Shown here in pieces: positions 1-11,596 of a stretch of DNA of 29,733 bases. The notes under the pieces are model-generated. The model was not told the DNA's origin. It was given only the letters and a program-made list of their open reading frames with translations, and ran no database searches. Location: the NCBI GenBank assembly GCA_049999805.1, contig JBNGIO010005538.1, forward strand, positions 1 to 29,733, read 5' to 3'. How positions within the stretch are numbered: position 1 is the first letter of the stretch; each line of letters opens with the position of its first letter. The translations under genes were made by a program, and so were the position numbers. The DNA is from Folioceros fuciformis. Taxonomy: Eukaryota > Anthocerotophyta > Anthocerotopsida > Anthocerotales.

Positions 1-1552
<1,552 letters not shown>

Positions 1553-1564
1553 GATCGACCCGCC

Positions 1565-2190
1565 ATGGTCACCGTGTCGGTTCTGGAAGAGAGCAGCACG
1601 GCTTGTTCTTCCTCATGCGAGACCGAGAGCTGGAATGTCGGGAAGCTGCTGCTCTGCAATCGTCACAAGGGCAGCGGAATCTCGGAAGAATGTCTGGCCC
1701 TGTCGGATACTTCTGGAAGTTTTTGCTGTCACATTCCCTGCTTGGATTGCCGGCTCTTAAACCAGACGGTGCGAATCAAGGCCTGGAAGTACACAGCGGG
1801 AGGGGTTCTGGAGCAGAGCAGAGGGTTGCTGAAGGTTCTGAGCCTGGAGCTTGCGCCTATGCTTCAGCTACGCCCGGGGGAGCTTTCCTTCTCTTTGTGT
1901 CGATCCCATCTCTGCGGATGCCAGGCATCTTGTGCTGGAGAGTCCCCTGGGGAAGCGTGGTAAGGGCAAACGGTTGGAGGTACAGGGATGTCTGCAGTGC
2001 ATGAGCCGTCCGTTTTTCCTTCCCCAAGGATACAGAGCTGAGGGATCGGATCTTGTTGTTCGCCCATCGAGGCAGTACAGGCTGGGGAAGCAGTCCCACG
2101 AGTCGATGCTAGGGTTTATGGTGCTACTCTCGTCCATCCTTGATTTTGGTTCTTCTGGGTATTTGGAGGATCTCATGTTTTGGGTAGGTC
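1565..2190 (+). pseudogene. CTC1-like (CST telomere-capping subunit) N-terminal fragment, frameshifted
   Basis: CTC1 is the large OB-fold subunit of the CST complex, which protects telomeres and aids lagging-strand fill-in. An ATG at 1565 opens a frame to 1963 with a segment (LALSDTSGSFCCHIPCLD, then VRIKAWKY) that resembles the first conserved block of plant CTC1 as I remember it. The next expected block (KRLEVQGCLQCMSRPFFLPQ, then ESMLGFMVLLSSI) lies in another frame, at about 1905-2140. A frameshift, or an unrecognised short intron, separates them. Nothing further of the roughly 1,200-residue protein follows; decayed PPR sequence on the other strand comes next. Probably a truncated duplicate. 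The family match is from memory and short, so confidence is moderate; it could be an unrelated OB-fold gene. Confidence 0.42.
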
Positions 2191-2533
2191 GAAGGAGTCA
2201 GAAGGAGATGTCTACATATGACGATTGCTCTTGGGGGCATTTGTGTTACTGGTCCTGTTTCTGGTGTTTGATTAAATGAAAATCCATTATCCTATTCATG
2301 ATAAATATGATGACTGTGCTGGGGCTGGGCGTGTCTGCTCTTCTGTGTTCCTGCGGCCTTGCAAAACGAGGCCCCCCTCGTCTATTGATCCATACACAAC
2401 AAGAATCTCTGGGCAGAGTCCTTGCTGGGGCATACCAAGCAAAAAGGCTGTCCGTACCCAGCAAAAAGACTGTCCATGTCACCGTGTCCTTAGTGGCCCC
2501 AAGCTGTAAGGAACCTGGCGTGCATCTTCCAGT

Positions 2534-3190
2534 TCTCCACAATTTGTATACATATCCAACAAGGAGTTGATAGCAGTCCTCTTGTCACAGTCCGTGAGTG
2601 CAGAGCTCGCTCACGGCCCTTGTGTGTCATGCACCAGTGCTTGCATCCAGACAGCAAAGTAAAAGTAATGTGGAAGGCTAAAATCAGCCCCTCCTGCTCC
2701 ATTTGTCCATACACGGTAAGACAAGCGCCTCCTGTCCGAGCCCTTGCAATGCCCAGCAAATAGGGCATTCCATGACACCATATCCTTCGTGGCCAATCTG
2801 ACAAAAACCCTCTCCACATTTTGCATACACTTCCACCTGGCAGTTGCCCACCCCTGCCTTCTCCACATTTTGTATACATATCCACCAAGGAGTTGACAGC
2901 AGTCCTCTTGTCACAGTCCGTGAGTGCAGAGCTCGCTCACGGCCCTTGTGTGTCATGCACCAGTGCTTGCATCCAGACAGCATAGTAAAAGTAATGTGGA
3001 AGGCTAAAATCAGCCCCTCCTGCTCCATTTGTCCATACACGATAAGACAAGCGCCTCCTGTCCGAGCCCTTGCTGCGCATACCCAGCAATCAGGGCACTC
3101 CATAACGCCATATCCTTCGTGGCCAATCTGACAAAAACCTTCTCCACATTTTGCATACACTTCCACCTGGCAGTTGCCCATCCCTGCCTC
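2534..3190 (-). repeat. Two-copy tandem duplication, 326-330 bp unit
   Basis: The unit starting at 2534 recurs from about 2861. Landmarks sit 326 bp apart (2574/2900 and 2643/2969), rising to 330 bp (2791/3121) after a small indel. The copies are nearly identical apart from that indel and a few substitutions. The length is about one P-L-S triplet, and the copies lie inside the PPR relic, so this is probably an unequal-crossover duplication of one triplet, made recently relative to the decay of the gene. Confidence 0.9.
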
Positions 3191-3512
3191 ATCCCGCAGT
3201 CCTCTTTCCACAACCTGTGAGGGCAGTGGCATGCCCTTCTGTAAGGCACCTGTGCTTCCACGTCTTCAGAAGGCAAACGGAAAGCAAGATTTTCAGCCAC
3301 AATGAGGCCCGCCTCCTCCATTTATTTGTCCGTGCACTACAAAAGTCTCTTGGCCTAGTCCTTGGTGTGCACTGCCAGCAATCAGAGCATTCCATGACAC
3401 CACATCCTTTGCGGCCATGCTTTCAAAAACCTGGAGCATCTTCCAGTTACCCACGCTTTGCATACATGTTCACCACGCAGTTGCCCGACACAACGTTATC
3501 CAGCAGTTCTCT

Positions 3513-3674
3513 GTCGATAGTTCGCGAGTGCAGCTGCCGGCCCTTCCGTTCTCTGTAAGGCACTTGAGCTTGCGCACGCCTTCAGAAGGCAAAGTCGATA
3601 GTTCGCGAGTGCAGCTGCCGGCCCTTCCGTTCTCTGTAAGGCACTTGAGCTTGCGCACGCCTTCAGAAGGCAAA
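3513..3674. repeat. Perfect tandem duplication, 81 bp x 2
   Basis: Bases 3513-3593 and 3594-3674 read as identical. The unit is in-frame (27 codons) and lies inside the decayed PPR gene, so the minus-strand reading contains the same 27-residue block twice. Perfect identity beside heavily decayed sequence points to a very recent event. Confidence 0.93.
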
Positions 3675-3960
3675 CAAGAGTTACATGATTCACCCGATTG
3701 ACGACCAGCTTCTCCATTCGTCCATACACAGCACCCGCTTTTTGGGCCGAGCCCTTGGTATCCATACCCGGCAATTAGGTCTGTCCACGGCACCACACTC
3801 TTGGTGGCCAAGCTCTCAAAAAGCTGGCGTGCATCGTCCACTTCACCACACTCTTGCATGCCCAGTTTGTTCCTTGCACTGCCGCACCTGGATGGAGGCT
3901 CTGCTTGCCAGGGGACGACTCCCTAAATCGAAATGGGGTGAGCAGGAGCTTTAGGTCGAA

Positions 3961-4310
3961 TCCCTGTTCACGGACTACGTGAAGAACACGGAGCTCATCG
4001 GGCCGTTGCTCTTCCTCGTCGTTCAAACGCTTGGTCTTCGGCAGCTACAGCTACATGAAAGTGCTATGGTGCAGCAGCACCCCGCAGATCCTAGAGGTGA
4101 TGGACTTGCAAGTTTGCACGATCCTCTTCATCGGAATCGTGCTTCAAAACTACCAATTGCGTGGGTAAGACACTCCCACGATACAAAACCAAGAAAAAAC
4201 AAACGTAGTCTGCAACGGCAGTCCACCCTCAAGAACAGACCTCTCAGGGCTAGGCTTTCCTCAACCGTACTCTGAACACTTCTGAGGGATCTTCTGCGAA
4301 CTCCTGCAGT
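3961..4310. other. Spacer, no gene recognised
   Basis: Lies between the PPR relic and the F-box stop codon. Short open frames exist on both strands, including an acidic minus-strand run near 3990-4026, but none resembles a known protein. It should hold the 3' untranslated part of the F-box gene. Confidence 0.5.
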
Positions 4311-5534
4311 TCAAGATTGTAGCATTCCGTGAATAGATGCACTTCTGGGTGCGATGAACTTTGGACGGCTGTCTAATGCCTTCGGTCCCATGCGATGATC
4401 GTTATGGTAACAGGTTTGGCAAACTCGGGTCCACAGTTTGGACACTGTATGGTAGGCGACGACGTCCACCCGCCTGGGCACAGTCGCAACAACCATCAAC
4501 AGTTTGTCGCCCACGATCTCTACGGCCAACACTCTCAAACTAGACCCCAAAACCTGCGGTGGACTCGAGACAAGCGTCCACGCCGCGCTGCCTTCATTCA
4601 ACTTGAAGATGGTGCAGTCCAGCAGCACCGCGTAAAGGGCCTCGCAGTCGTAGCTGGGAAGATAGTGCACGGTCGTGCCCTGATGCAAAGGTGGCAGCGC
4701 GCTGATGTACTCGGCCTCTGCACTCAACCGCACCGGCGCATAAGAGGTGTAATTCTCCTTCCGATACCACACAACAGGGTAGATGAACCGTCTGCTCACG
4801 AACTCCGACGTCAGACGCAGCCGGCTACCCAAATCGGCGCCGATGTCCAGTGCCAGCTGCTCAGCCGACGACTTGGAAACGACAATCCTGGTCCACGTCT
4901 CGGGCGGGATTCCACTGGCAGAGCTGGAGTAGATGTAGAATCCTTCGTCAACGAGATCTTCGGTGTGGAACGACACGACAAGGCGGAAGCTGTAATCTGC
5001 ATCCACCGCCATAGTTAGGTCACCAACATGGCCCCAAGGGAGCGGAGGAAGCTCCTGACACGGGGTCTCCTCCACCGGGTTGAAGACGAAGATTCGAATG
5101 CTGCGCGTCGGCCGGTAGGAGCGCGCCATGAGCGCCAGCAGGCCGCCTTGCGCGCACCAATTCTCGCTGGGAATCAACTGTCTCTCGTCCACATCCGCCG
5201 GCAGCATCATCTTCGCCACCTTGAAACGCTCCACGATAGCGAAGGCTTTCACGGCCCTACACAGGGCTACAGCCCTACCGGAGCGCAATGCTATGGAGGT
5301 GGTCTGGTGCCGGAATCTTGAAGACGTGATGAGCTTCCTCCACTGCTTGCACACGGTGCAAAAGCGGGCCTGGCTGACGGCTGGAAGGAGCAGCAGAACA
5401 TTCTCCACCAAGTTTTCGGGAAATCCTGCCCAAATTGCACTCATCTCCCTCGCGGGGGCTGCAATGGGAAACACCTCCTCCAGGAGCGTCATGTACATCA
5501 TGGGCTGCTCTCGGGTAGGAATCGATAGTGCCAT
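4311..5534 (-). CDS. F-box protein (SCF ubiquitin-ligase substrate adaptor), single exon
   Basis: F-box proteins bind SKP1 through the F-box and present substrates to SCF E3 ubiquitin ligases. From the ATG at 5534 the protein is 407 residues long, ending at a TGA at 4313-4311. The open frame extends upstream, but with no other ATG. The F-box lies at about residues 35-75 (IWAGFPENLVENVLLLLPAV, then VCKQWRKLI). The rest (about 90-407) has beta-rich segments such as IRIFVFNPVEE, VVSFHTED and RVDVVAYHTVSKLWTRVC, typical of plant F-box proteins with a degenerate kelch or F-box-associated propeller. The substrate cannot be told from the sequence. No intron is needed and no lesion is seen. It could be one member of a large lineage-specific family. 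Confidence 0.85.
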   Translation of the reverse strand: MALSIPTREQPMMYMTLLEEVFPIAAPAREMSAIWAGFPENLVENVLLLLPAVSQARFCTVCKQWRKLITSSRFRHQTTSIALRSGRAVALCRAVKAFAIVERFKVAKMMLPADVDERQLIPSENWCAQGGLLALMARSYRPTRSIRIFVFNPVEETPCQELPPLPWGHVGDLTMAVDADYSFRLVVSFHTEDLVDEGFYIYSSSASGIPPETWTRIVVSKSSAEQLALDIGADLGSRLRLTSEFVSRRFIYPVVWYRKENYTSYAPVRLSAEAEYISALPPLHQGTTVHYLPSYDCEALYAVLLDCTIFKLNEGSAAWTLVSSPPQVLGSSLRVLAVEIVGDKLLMVVATVPRRVDVVAYHTVSKLWTRVCQTCYHNDHRMGPKALDSRPKFIAPRSASIHGMLQS

Positions 5535-6909
5535 CGTCGGGAGCGGAGCGGAGAGGAGAGACCAGCAGCAAGCTAGATCTGCCAGCAGGATGAACACGAA
5601 GCGCCCCGGCAACTAGTTATGCTACTAGGTTTTCCGTGCAACCTTCGATGGAGCGTAGGGGGTCGAGTACGGAGGCGGAGAGTGGGCGATCTGATCGTTG
5701 AGCTTCCAGCTTGCACGCGCCTAGCTCCCACATTCAACACACACAATGTGGGTTAACAGTTACTCCGTCGTACTGCCGACAAAGAAGAATTGTATGAGGG
5801 TCCACCGTCCGGTGCACGAGTCGACTAAGGACGGATTCGTCATTCTTAACTACACGACTCGATTGCCACTCCCGTCCAGTCAGGGCCACTTGAGACGTCC
5901 CATGCGCAATGTGGGCATGCCGTAAGGCGGGACACAGTAGCAGGTTGGAGCAGAGGTTCCCTGGTGGGGGTGCAATTGCTGTTGTGGGGCAGGGCCGGCG
6001 TTTTGTGCTACAGGTATGTTTGAGACCGACCCTGGCTTGGCTTGTGCACTTCCTGACGACCTCAACTCTTCCATGGATGCCTAGCATGTGCATTGAGCGG
6101 TGAGAGTGTAGTTTGCAAGGGTGATGGACTCGCACTGCATGCGAGTGGCCTCAGAGACTGTAAACTTGGTGGGTGCAGTGCTGGATCTAAGTAGTATCTG
6201 GCAAGAGCGTTTGAAGAGAATAATGAATCAATGCTATACCATTCCACCCGGGCATCCATCCCCACTTGACAAGAAGGCTCCACACTGAACACAAAGACTA
6301 GTGGTTTCGAACGTACCGCATACCATGGATTCTGTCTTCTCTTGCAAAGTTATTGGGAAGCTGTTTTTCCTCCTCTACCTGCGCTAGTACGGAGACACAG
6401 ATGCTGTCAAATACCGACGGCGGTTGGCTACAAAGGCTGCTATGCTATGTGAGACAAAGCAAAGGCAGGAAGTTGCCTGACTTGCTCGTCCTTCTAGCAA
6501 GCAAGTCTGCACCGTTCACGACAGCCCAGTAAACAAATAGCTTCACGCACACGCTTAAATTGGGACAGCACAGTTGCGACATATATTTACGCAAGATGAG
6601 AGAGTCAGATCCGGAACACTGGAATGCAGTGTCCTGGGGTTTTTGACGCCCCTTACTTGTACGTGTTTATCCCTCTGCTGAGCCGTTCCTTCACAGCTGG
6701 GAAGAGCTCTCTTCCTTACAATCACAAAATGGCACATATGATTTCCTTTTGCCATGGGCTACAACTGAAATCAGCATGGCCCCGAACTAGTGTGGCGGGG
6801 ATGTCTCTGTCCCCACTCATGCCCTGCCTTTCACAGTACTTCTACCTACAACGGATGGCGACTGAGTCAGCATGGCGGCGAGGGAAAACCTGTACCAGCC
6901 CGGGAGGAT
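5535..6909. other. Intergenic region, 1.4 kb, no gene recognised
   Basis: Contains the F-box promoter and the 3' flank of the BT1-family transporter, both on the minus strand. Minus-strand open frames at 5734-6292 start at non-ATG codons and have low-complexity Pro/Gln-rich content with no known domain. I saw no tRNA, repeat array or transposon signature. Confidence 0.5.
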
Positions 6910-8843
6910 TTATGAATCCAAACAGGATTCAGCAGTCCCGCGGACTGCCTCGTTTTCCAGAAGAATTGGTTCGTGGCAAAGGATTTCCACGCTGGGCCCG
7001 GTGTCTGGTACCAGAAATAGGAAAATCAACGGCAGGAGCAGCATAAAATTACGGATTAGAATTGCCAGCCACAGAAGACGAAAATCAGTCTGACCGGGCC
7101 CAGCTGCACTGCTTTCACGAACCACATGACAAAGTTTGAGCAAGATTCCGCCGTTAGACACCGCCGAGAACATGCCCAAATTATCTACTGACATGAGGAA
7201 GGCAAAAAATGTGCCCTCGATGCCAGGAGGACAGAGCTTTGCGCACATGACTAGGAGCGGCATCCACTTGAGGCGGTAAAGCGCCCCGGTTAGGCTCTCA
7301 TCAAGAAGCACAAAGATGGAGTCCGGCAGGTGCATCTTGAGGTTGATGCGGAAGATGAGCAGCAGGTCCAGCATTCCAGCAGCTGACATAAAGAGTTGTG
7401 ACCATTTGAGAATGCTCCGGAAGGAGCACTCCCGCAAGTATTTGTTGTACAAAAAGGAGGCACCCAGGGTTCCAACAGAGGCAACAGCATACATAATGCC
7501 AATAAAGTCCTGCTTGCCAGCACAAAGTGAGTCTGTGACTACCAGGAGATAGAGAGACAGACAGCACGTCACGCACTAGGGTACCTGGGAGAAGCCAGGG
7601 CCGACAGTGGTGTCCGTATACCAGTAGAACTTTGCCTCCGAGATAACAGGGCACAATGCCCACGAGAGATACATAAACAAAGTGGGCCTCCACACTTGGG
7701 GCTGCCTAAGTGTGGACCACATCTCTCGCAAAACCTGCCTAAGGTTCCCCCACGCCTGATACACACAAGAGAGGATCACATCTGCAAGCAGAGAGAATCA
7801 ATTACTGTAAGATAGAGCCTCAAAGTAGTCCAGGACAAAAACCTGGTTGGAACCGCAACTGTCACGCTCCTCGTAGAAGATGACACCGAGGATCAGAAAA
7901 AGTGCAGCCGGAATGAACAGAAGCCCAAACGCTCCCTGCCAACATGGACATGGACGGTACTAGATCAGCACCTGCAGGTGCATCAACTCTCTATCCTGTA
8001 ACCATCCAAACACCAGATGAGATTCTGGGAACGACGCAAGTCTGCAGACCTGGGAACCCAGGGCGTGAACAACCATCCCGCTAGAGGCAAAACCGATCAG
8101 GTTTCCCACAGACGAGCACCCAGAGCACAGAGCTTGCATATCCGGCCCCAGAGCTGGGTGTTCACGGGTTTTCCTGGCCACTTCAGCATCGATAGTGACG
8201 TCTCCAACGGCGTCAGCTAACGACAAAGCTGTGAAGAGTATAACAGCAACGTGGTCATGTAGCTTCCCTCCTAACGCTACAACCGCAACGGCTGCAATGC
8301 TCAACAGTCCTGCCAGTAACAACAAAATCCCGGTGTCGGATAATTCAGCTATGCTACTGCCATACCGACTCCCTATGACTGTCCCCGCGCAGCAAATGCA
8401 ATCCAGAGACGCTCTGAACCTGGGAGAATGAAGTAAGGTCTTCGGTGATACCCAGCCATTGGGAAGGCGTCCGTGAGGAACCCGTACAAAGGCTTCACGT
8501 TCCAGGGGAGGAAGGTGATCCCTCTGTAGAATTGCACCTGCCAGGGAGCTGCACCCTGCACATCCTTCCAAAAGTACTCCACGACCACGCGCTTGTATGC
8601 TCCCCCAAACCCTTGGCTCACGCCATACACAATCATGATTCCGAACACAACACTGCCATTCACCTCCTTCGCAATCCCCACGATCCAGTGCCACGGCCGC
8701 AAGACGGCAGCTAGGAAAGCCACCGACCGGACGCCCGCGCCCGGCACGACCACATCCTTACCGCTCGCCGCCTCCACCTCCAGTCCCCAAGCCAGGGGCG
8801 CGGCCGGGTCGTCTGTTTCTTCCAAAGCCGCCATCGCTGGCAT
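6910..8843 (-). CDS. Folate-biopterin transporter (BT1 family, MFS-like), five exons
   Basis: BT1-family proteins are about 12-span membrane transporters; plant members move folates or pteridines, some at the chloroplast envelope. Exons on the minus strand are 8843-8420, 8309-8050, 7935-7843, 7755-7585 and 7509-6910, giving about 515 residues, the usual family length. Introns are 110, 114, 87 and 75 nt, with GT..AG ends. The frame closes correctly across every junction; for instance YFILP|G joins to LLSIAAVAVVALGG. Family signatures are NVKPLYGFLTDAFPMAGYHR in exon 1, DVTIDAEVARKTRE in exon 2, PTLFMYLSWALCP in exon 4, and KWMPLLVMCAKLCPPGIEGT and LMSVDNLGMFS in exon 5. The ATG at 8843 is the first in frame. 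It is divergent from CENP-C with a 435-bp shared upstream region. The exact substrate is unknown; some plant members do not transport folate. Confidence 0.9.
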
Positions 8844-9278
8844 CGACAATGCGCACGAGATGCATTCCCACCTGACTGGAAGCAAGGCCAAAACTACGCG
8901 CTCGACACAAGCCACCACGAGATGCCCGTATTGGGACCCGGAGGCGCTGGCGGAAATTCTGACTTTCAGAATATATATGTACACATGTGCCAGCACGGAA
9001 TATGATGTAGGAACGTACACATGTACATAGAATACAATTGCACGTATTTGTATTTGTATTTTTATCTGTTTTTTTTTCTGGAAAGCGAATGTACGGACGA
9101 CTATAAAGCGACCCGGTGAACACGTGCACTCTTTTCTCGATTTCAAAATTTTGCTGCAACGGCTAGCTCCGGCTCCGTGGCTTCCTCGCGAAGACGAGGG
9201 CGGCGACTCTGAAGGTTTTTGGCCAGGCGAGTTCACCTGGTAGTAGCAGCGGCATTGGAGCGGAATTTGTAGGACGGG
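8844..9278. promoter_or_regulatory. Divergent intergenic region between the BT1-family and CENP-C genes
   Basis: Only 435 bp separate the two divergent start codons, so both promoters must lie here or overlap. On the plus strand a TATAAA at 9103-9108 lies 170 bp before the CENP-C ATG. An AT core (ATATATAT) near 8970-8978 lies about 130 bp before the transporter ATG and could serve that direction. A T-rich tract with repeated GTATTT units runs through about 9043-9078. These are pattern matches only. Confidence 0.4.
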
Positions 9279-11294
9279 ATGCACTCTGCGCCGAGGCAGA
9301 GGCGAGGTGGCCTTACTACTGGAAATTCTTGCTGGGAGGATGAGGAGGAGGAAGAGGAGCAAGATTTGGCATGGCTCATGCCGCGTCACGCCAAGCTGGT
9401 CCGGGAGCTTGATGAGCTGAAGCAAGTTTCCCCCTGTGCACCCGCAGATGCTGCTTCTGTGCAAGGATCGTTGTTCTCTGCAACTTATATGCGTCGGAAG
9501 AAGGTGAAGGACAGAGGAGTTGAGAAAGGCGCTGCTTACAAGTGTGCCTCGTCCACTCGCTGGCTTGGACGCGGTGGCAAGTATAGCGTGTTGCAGGAGA
9601 TTGAGAATTTCATGGACAAGAGAGGGGAAACGGGGAAAAGACAGCGCAGAGTGCGTTCTCGAGGAAGCGCGACGAAAGCAAGGCGGGAGAGTGCGGGAAA
9701 GACTGCTTTTCACATTTGCCTGGAGGAAGATGTTGATGCCGAAGAAATCGCCGGTTGGGAGAAGGAGAACCTTGTGGAGGAAGAAGGTTCGGCTTCTGGA
9801 CAGTTTTGTTTCGAAGGCGTGAGCTATGGTAGTGGAGGACAGGAACAGGCTGCTCCGGAGAGTTTGTCCACAGTCAAAGTAAATGCTGGACCTGTGGAAG
9901 GGGACGTGGGAATGGTGGAAGAGGTCCGAGCACCTGCGGAGGGGGATATGGAAATTGTGGACGAGGTCCAAGCACCGCAGGTGCTCCTCGCGGAAGGAAC
10001 TGTTGAATCTAAAACGGGGAAGGAGGATGTACTTCTGGAAGAGGATGTAGTTGCTGGAGAGGATTTTGTTATGGAAGAGGCCGCAGCACCTCGGGTACTG
10101 TTTCCGGTAAGCCCTATATTGCAAGTAGAGGACGAAGACGGAGCAGCAGACTTGATGAAAGCAATGATGGAACTCAGTGAGATACTGGACAAGGAGGTAC
10201 TTGATGGCTGTTCCTCAGATGTGGAGTCCGTTACTGGAACCTGCAGATTTGCAGAAGGGTTAGTAGAATCCGAAAGAGTTGAAGAGGAGCAGAAGAGTGC
10301 AACGCCTTGTACTGCAAATCAGCCGAGACTGGAGGACGGAGGAAGTGAGCCAAATCATGCTTCGGGACCTTCGCGAGATACAAGAGTTGAGCAGGGTGAA
10401 ACGAAGGGGCGGATTGAGGAGCGACCGAGGCCAAATTCGCTCCCTGAAGTGATTTGTGTCACGACTCCTGACACACGAGACGTTATGCAGACTTTGGATG
10501 GGGTGGAACAGAGAACTTCTTGCTTTGGGAAGTCCAAAGGGAGTTCTGTTCCAGAGTCCCTGAGAAGATTGCAGAAAATGCAGATGGAGCATGGCGTGGA
10601 TGTTGGAGATGCTGCTACGAGCAAGGACTTTATCGAGGGTAGCTCCGAACCTTCCCCTGAGGCGACAGGATCTGAAAAGGTGAAGTCAGGACAAGCTGGC
10701 TGTGAGGGGATTGGTGTAGGATACCAGTCTCAAGATGCTGCTCATGTCAAGGATCAAGTTAGAGTGGATTTACGTGGGGATGTCATGCAAACACAAGGCC
10801 AGAGCGCTGAACATGAAACTGGCTGGCCTCCTGAGTCTGCCCGTGATTTGGTTGAACCACTCGATGACGCTGCCGATGACGCGACAAGACGGTCAGGGCA
10901 GGCTGTGAATACTCCAGGTGATGGCCCCGGGGATACTGATCAAGCCATTGCGCAGAACCATGACCGCACAGGTGCTGAGCCTTGCAAAGGCAGGTCCAAA
11001 CGCAGAAGGCAAACCGACTCAGCAAAGAGCAAGAGAAAGAGCTTGGCAGGTGCTGGTACAGTTTGGAAGGATGGTCTCAGGCGCAGCACTAGGATCAGAT
11101 CCAGGCCTTTGGAGTACTGGAATGGTGAAAGGATGCTATATGGACGCGTCCACGACACCCTCGTGACGCTCATTGGAATCAAGACATACACATCTCCACC
11201 ACCAACCAGAGGGCGAGACAAGCTGCTCAAGTTCAATGTACAGTCTTTCGTGTCGCCAAGGCACCAGGCTTTAGTCGACTTCGCTGCAATATGA
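9279..11294 (+). CDS. CENPC: CENP-C inner-kinetochore protein, intronless
   Basis: CENP-C binds the CENP-A (CENH3) nucleosome and anchors the kinetochore at centromeres. The 671-residue open frame starts at the ATG at 9279 and ends with TGA at 11292-11294. The diagnostic CENP-C motif is at about 601-618 ([18 protein letters not shown]): an Arg-rich stretch that contacts the nucleosome acidic patch, then Tyr-Trp that packs on the CENP-A tail. It is flanked by [12 protein letters not shown] before and [15 protein letters not shown] after, as in plant CENP-C. A basic stretch ([11 protein letters not shown]) precedes it. The remainder is fast-evolving and mostly disordered: an acidic run at residues 20-28 (EDEEEEEEQ), [12 protein letters not shown] near 106-117, and an acidic repeat zone near 203-290. 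Plant CENP-C genes I know of have many introns, so a single exon is odd. Length fits plant homologues (about 600-750). Confidence 0.93.
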   Translation: MHSAPRQRRGGLTTGNSCWEDEEEEEEQDLAWLMPRHAKLVRELDELKQVSPCAPADAASVQGSLFSATYMRRKKVKDRGVEKGAAYKCASSTRWLGRGGKYSVLQEIENFMDKRGETGKRQRRVRSRGSATKARRESAGKTAFHICLEEDVDAEEIAGWEKENLVEEEGSASGQFCFEGVSYGSGGQEQAAPESLSTVKVNAGPVEGDVGMVEEVRAPAEGDMEIVDEVQAPQVLLAEGTVESKTGKEDVLLEEDVVAGEDFVMEEAAAPRVLFPVSPILQVEDEDGAADLMKAMMELSEILDKEVLDGCSSDVESVTGTCRFAEGLVESERVEEEQKSATPCTANQPRLEDGGSEPNHASGPSRDTRVEQGETKGRIEERPRPNSLPEVICVTTPDTRDVMQTLDGVEQRTSCFGKSKGSSVPESLRRLQKMQMEHGVDVGDAATSKDFIEGSSEPSPEATGSEKVKSGQAGCEGIGVGYQSQDAAHVKDQVRVDLRGDVMQTQGQSAEHETGWPPESARDLVEPLDDAADDATRRSGQAVNTPGDGPGDTDQAIAQNHDRTGAEPCKGRSKRRRQTDSAKSKRKSLAGAGTVWKDGLRRSTRIRSRPLEYWNGERMLYGRVHDTLVTLIGIKTYTSPPPTRGRDKLLKFNVQSFVSPRHQALVDFAAI

Positions 11295-11596
11295 AGTGTT
11301 GAGATATTTAGAGATTGCCAAATGTTCTTAAAAGAGTTCCAGGTTCGGTACCAATTGTATAGCTAGAGGAAACACAAGGGATGCCACGTTCTGTGGATTG
11401 CTGGCAGCAGAATATCTTTAAGTGTCCACATGATGGTAGATCGGAGGTCCTATCTACTGCTTCTCTGGGTGATGTTGTGGGCTGAGTGACCCTACAGTTT
11501 GGGCGAATTATGTATACTACCTACTTGGGCGAGACATGTCTGGAGCTCTGGAAGAGATTGTTTGCGAATTGTGTGAATCGAAAGTTTGACACTGAC
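11295..11596. other. Short convergent spacer
   Basis: These 302 bp separate the stop codons of CENP-C (plus) and pyruvate kinase (minus), so both 3' untranslated regions must end or overlap here. No coding signal or repeat is seen. Confidence 0.6.

Larger units (their letters stand above)
2240..3960 (-). pseudogene. Decayed PLS-type pentatricopeptide repeat (PPR) gene
   Basis: PPR motif pieces occur in all three minus-strand frames and never join into one reading frame. Examples are FVRLATKDMALWSALIAGYA near 3050-3110, VEVYAKCGE near 2830-2840 and again near 3155-3170, LATKSVVPWTDLIAGYGYQG near 3750-3810, and VDMYTKCGE near 2870-2890. They match the S1 and P1 motifs of the intact PPR gene at 18821-21577, so this was a PLS array. 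No E or DYW tail is recognisable. Internal duplications (listed separately) have expanded it. Boundaries are approximate; the relic fades into unrecognised sequence at both ends. Confidence 0.75.

Noticed and set aside
1603-2004. A plus-strand open frame of 133 codons in a second frame
   Set aside because: The overlapping frame from the ATG at 1565 carries the CTC1-like residues; this one has no recognisable content.
5734-6292. Possible small minus-strand gene upstream of the F-box gene
   Set aside because: Starts are GTG or other non-ATG codons, content is low-complexity, and no family is recognised.
8310-8434. Apparent frameshift in the BT1-family transporter after YFILP
   Set aside because: A 110-nt intron (8419-8310) with GT..AG ends restores the frame and the conserved sequence exactly.
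8373-10124. A 583-codon minus-strand open frame overlapping CENP-C
   Set aside because: It starts at a non-ATG codon, and most of it mirrors the CENP-C coding strand. Only its 3' part from the ATG at 8843 is real, as exon 1 of the BT1-family transporter.
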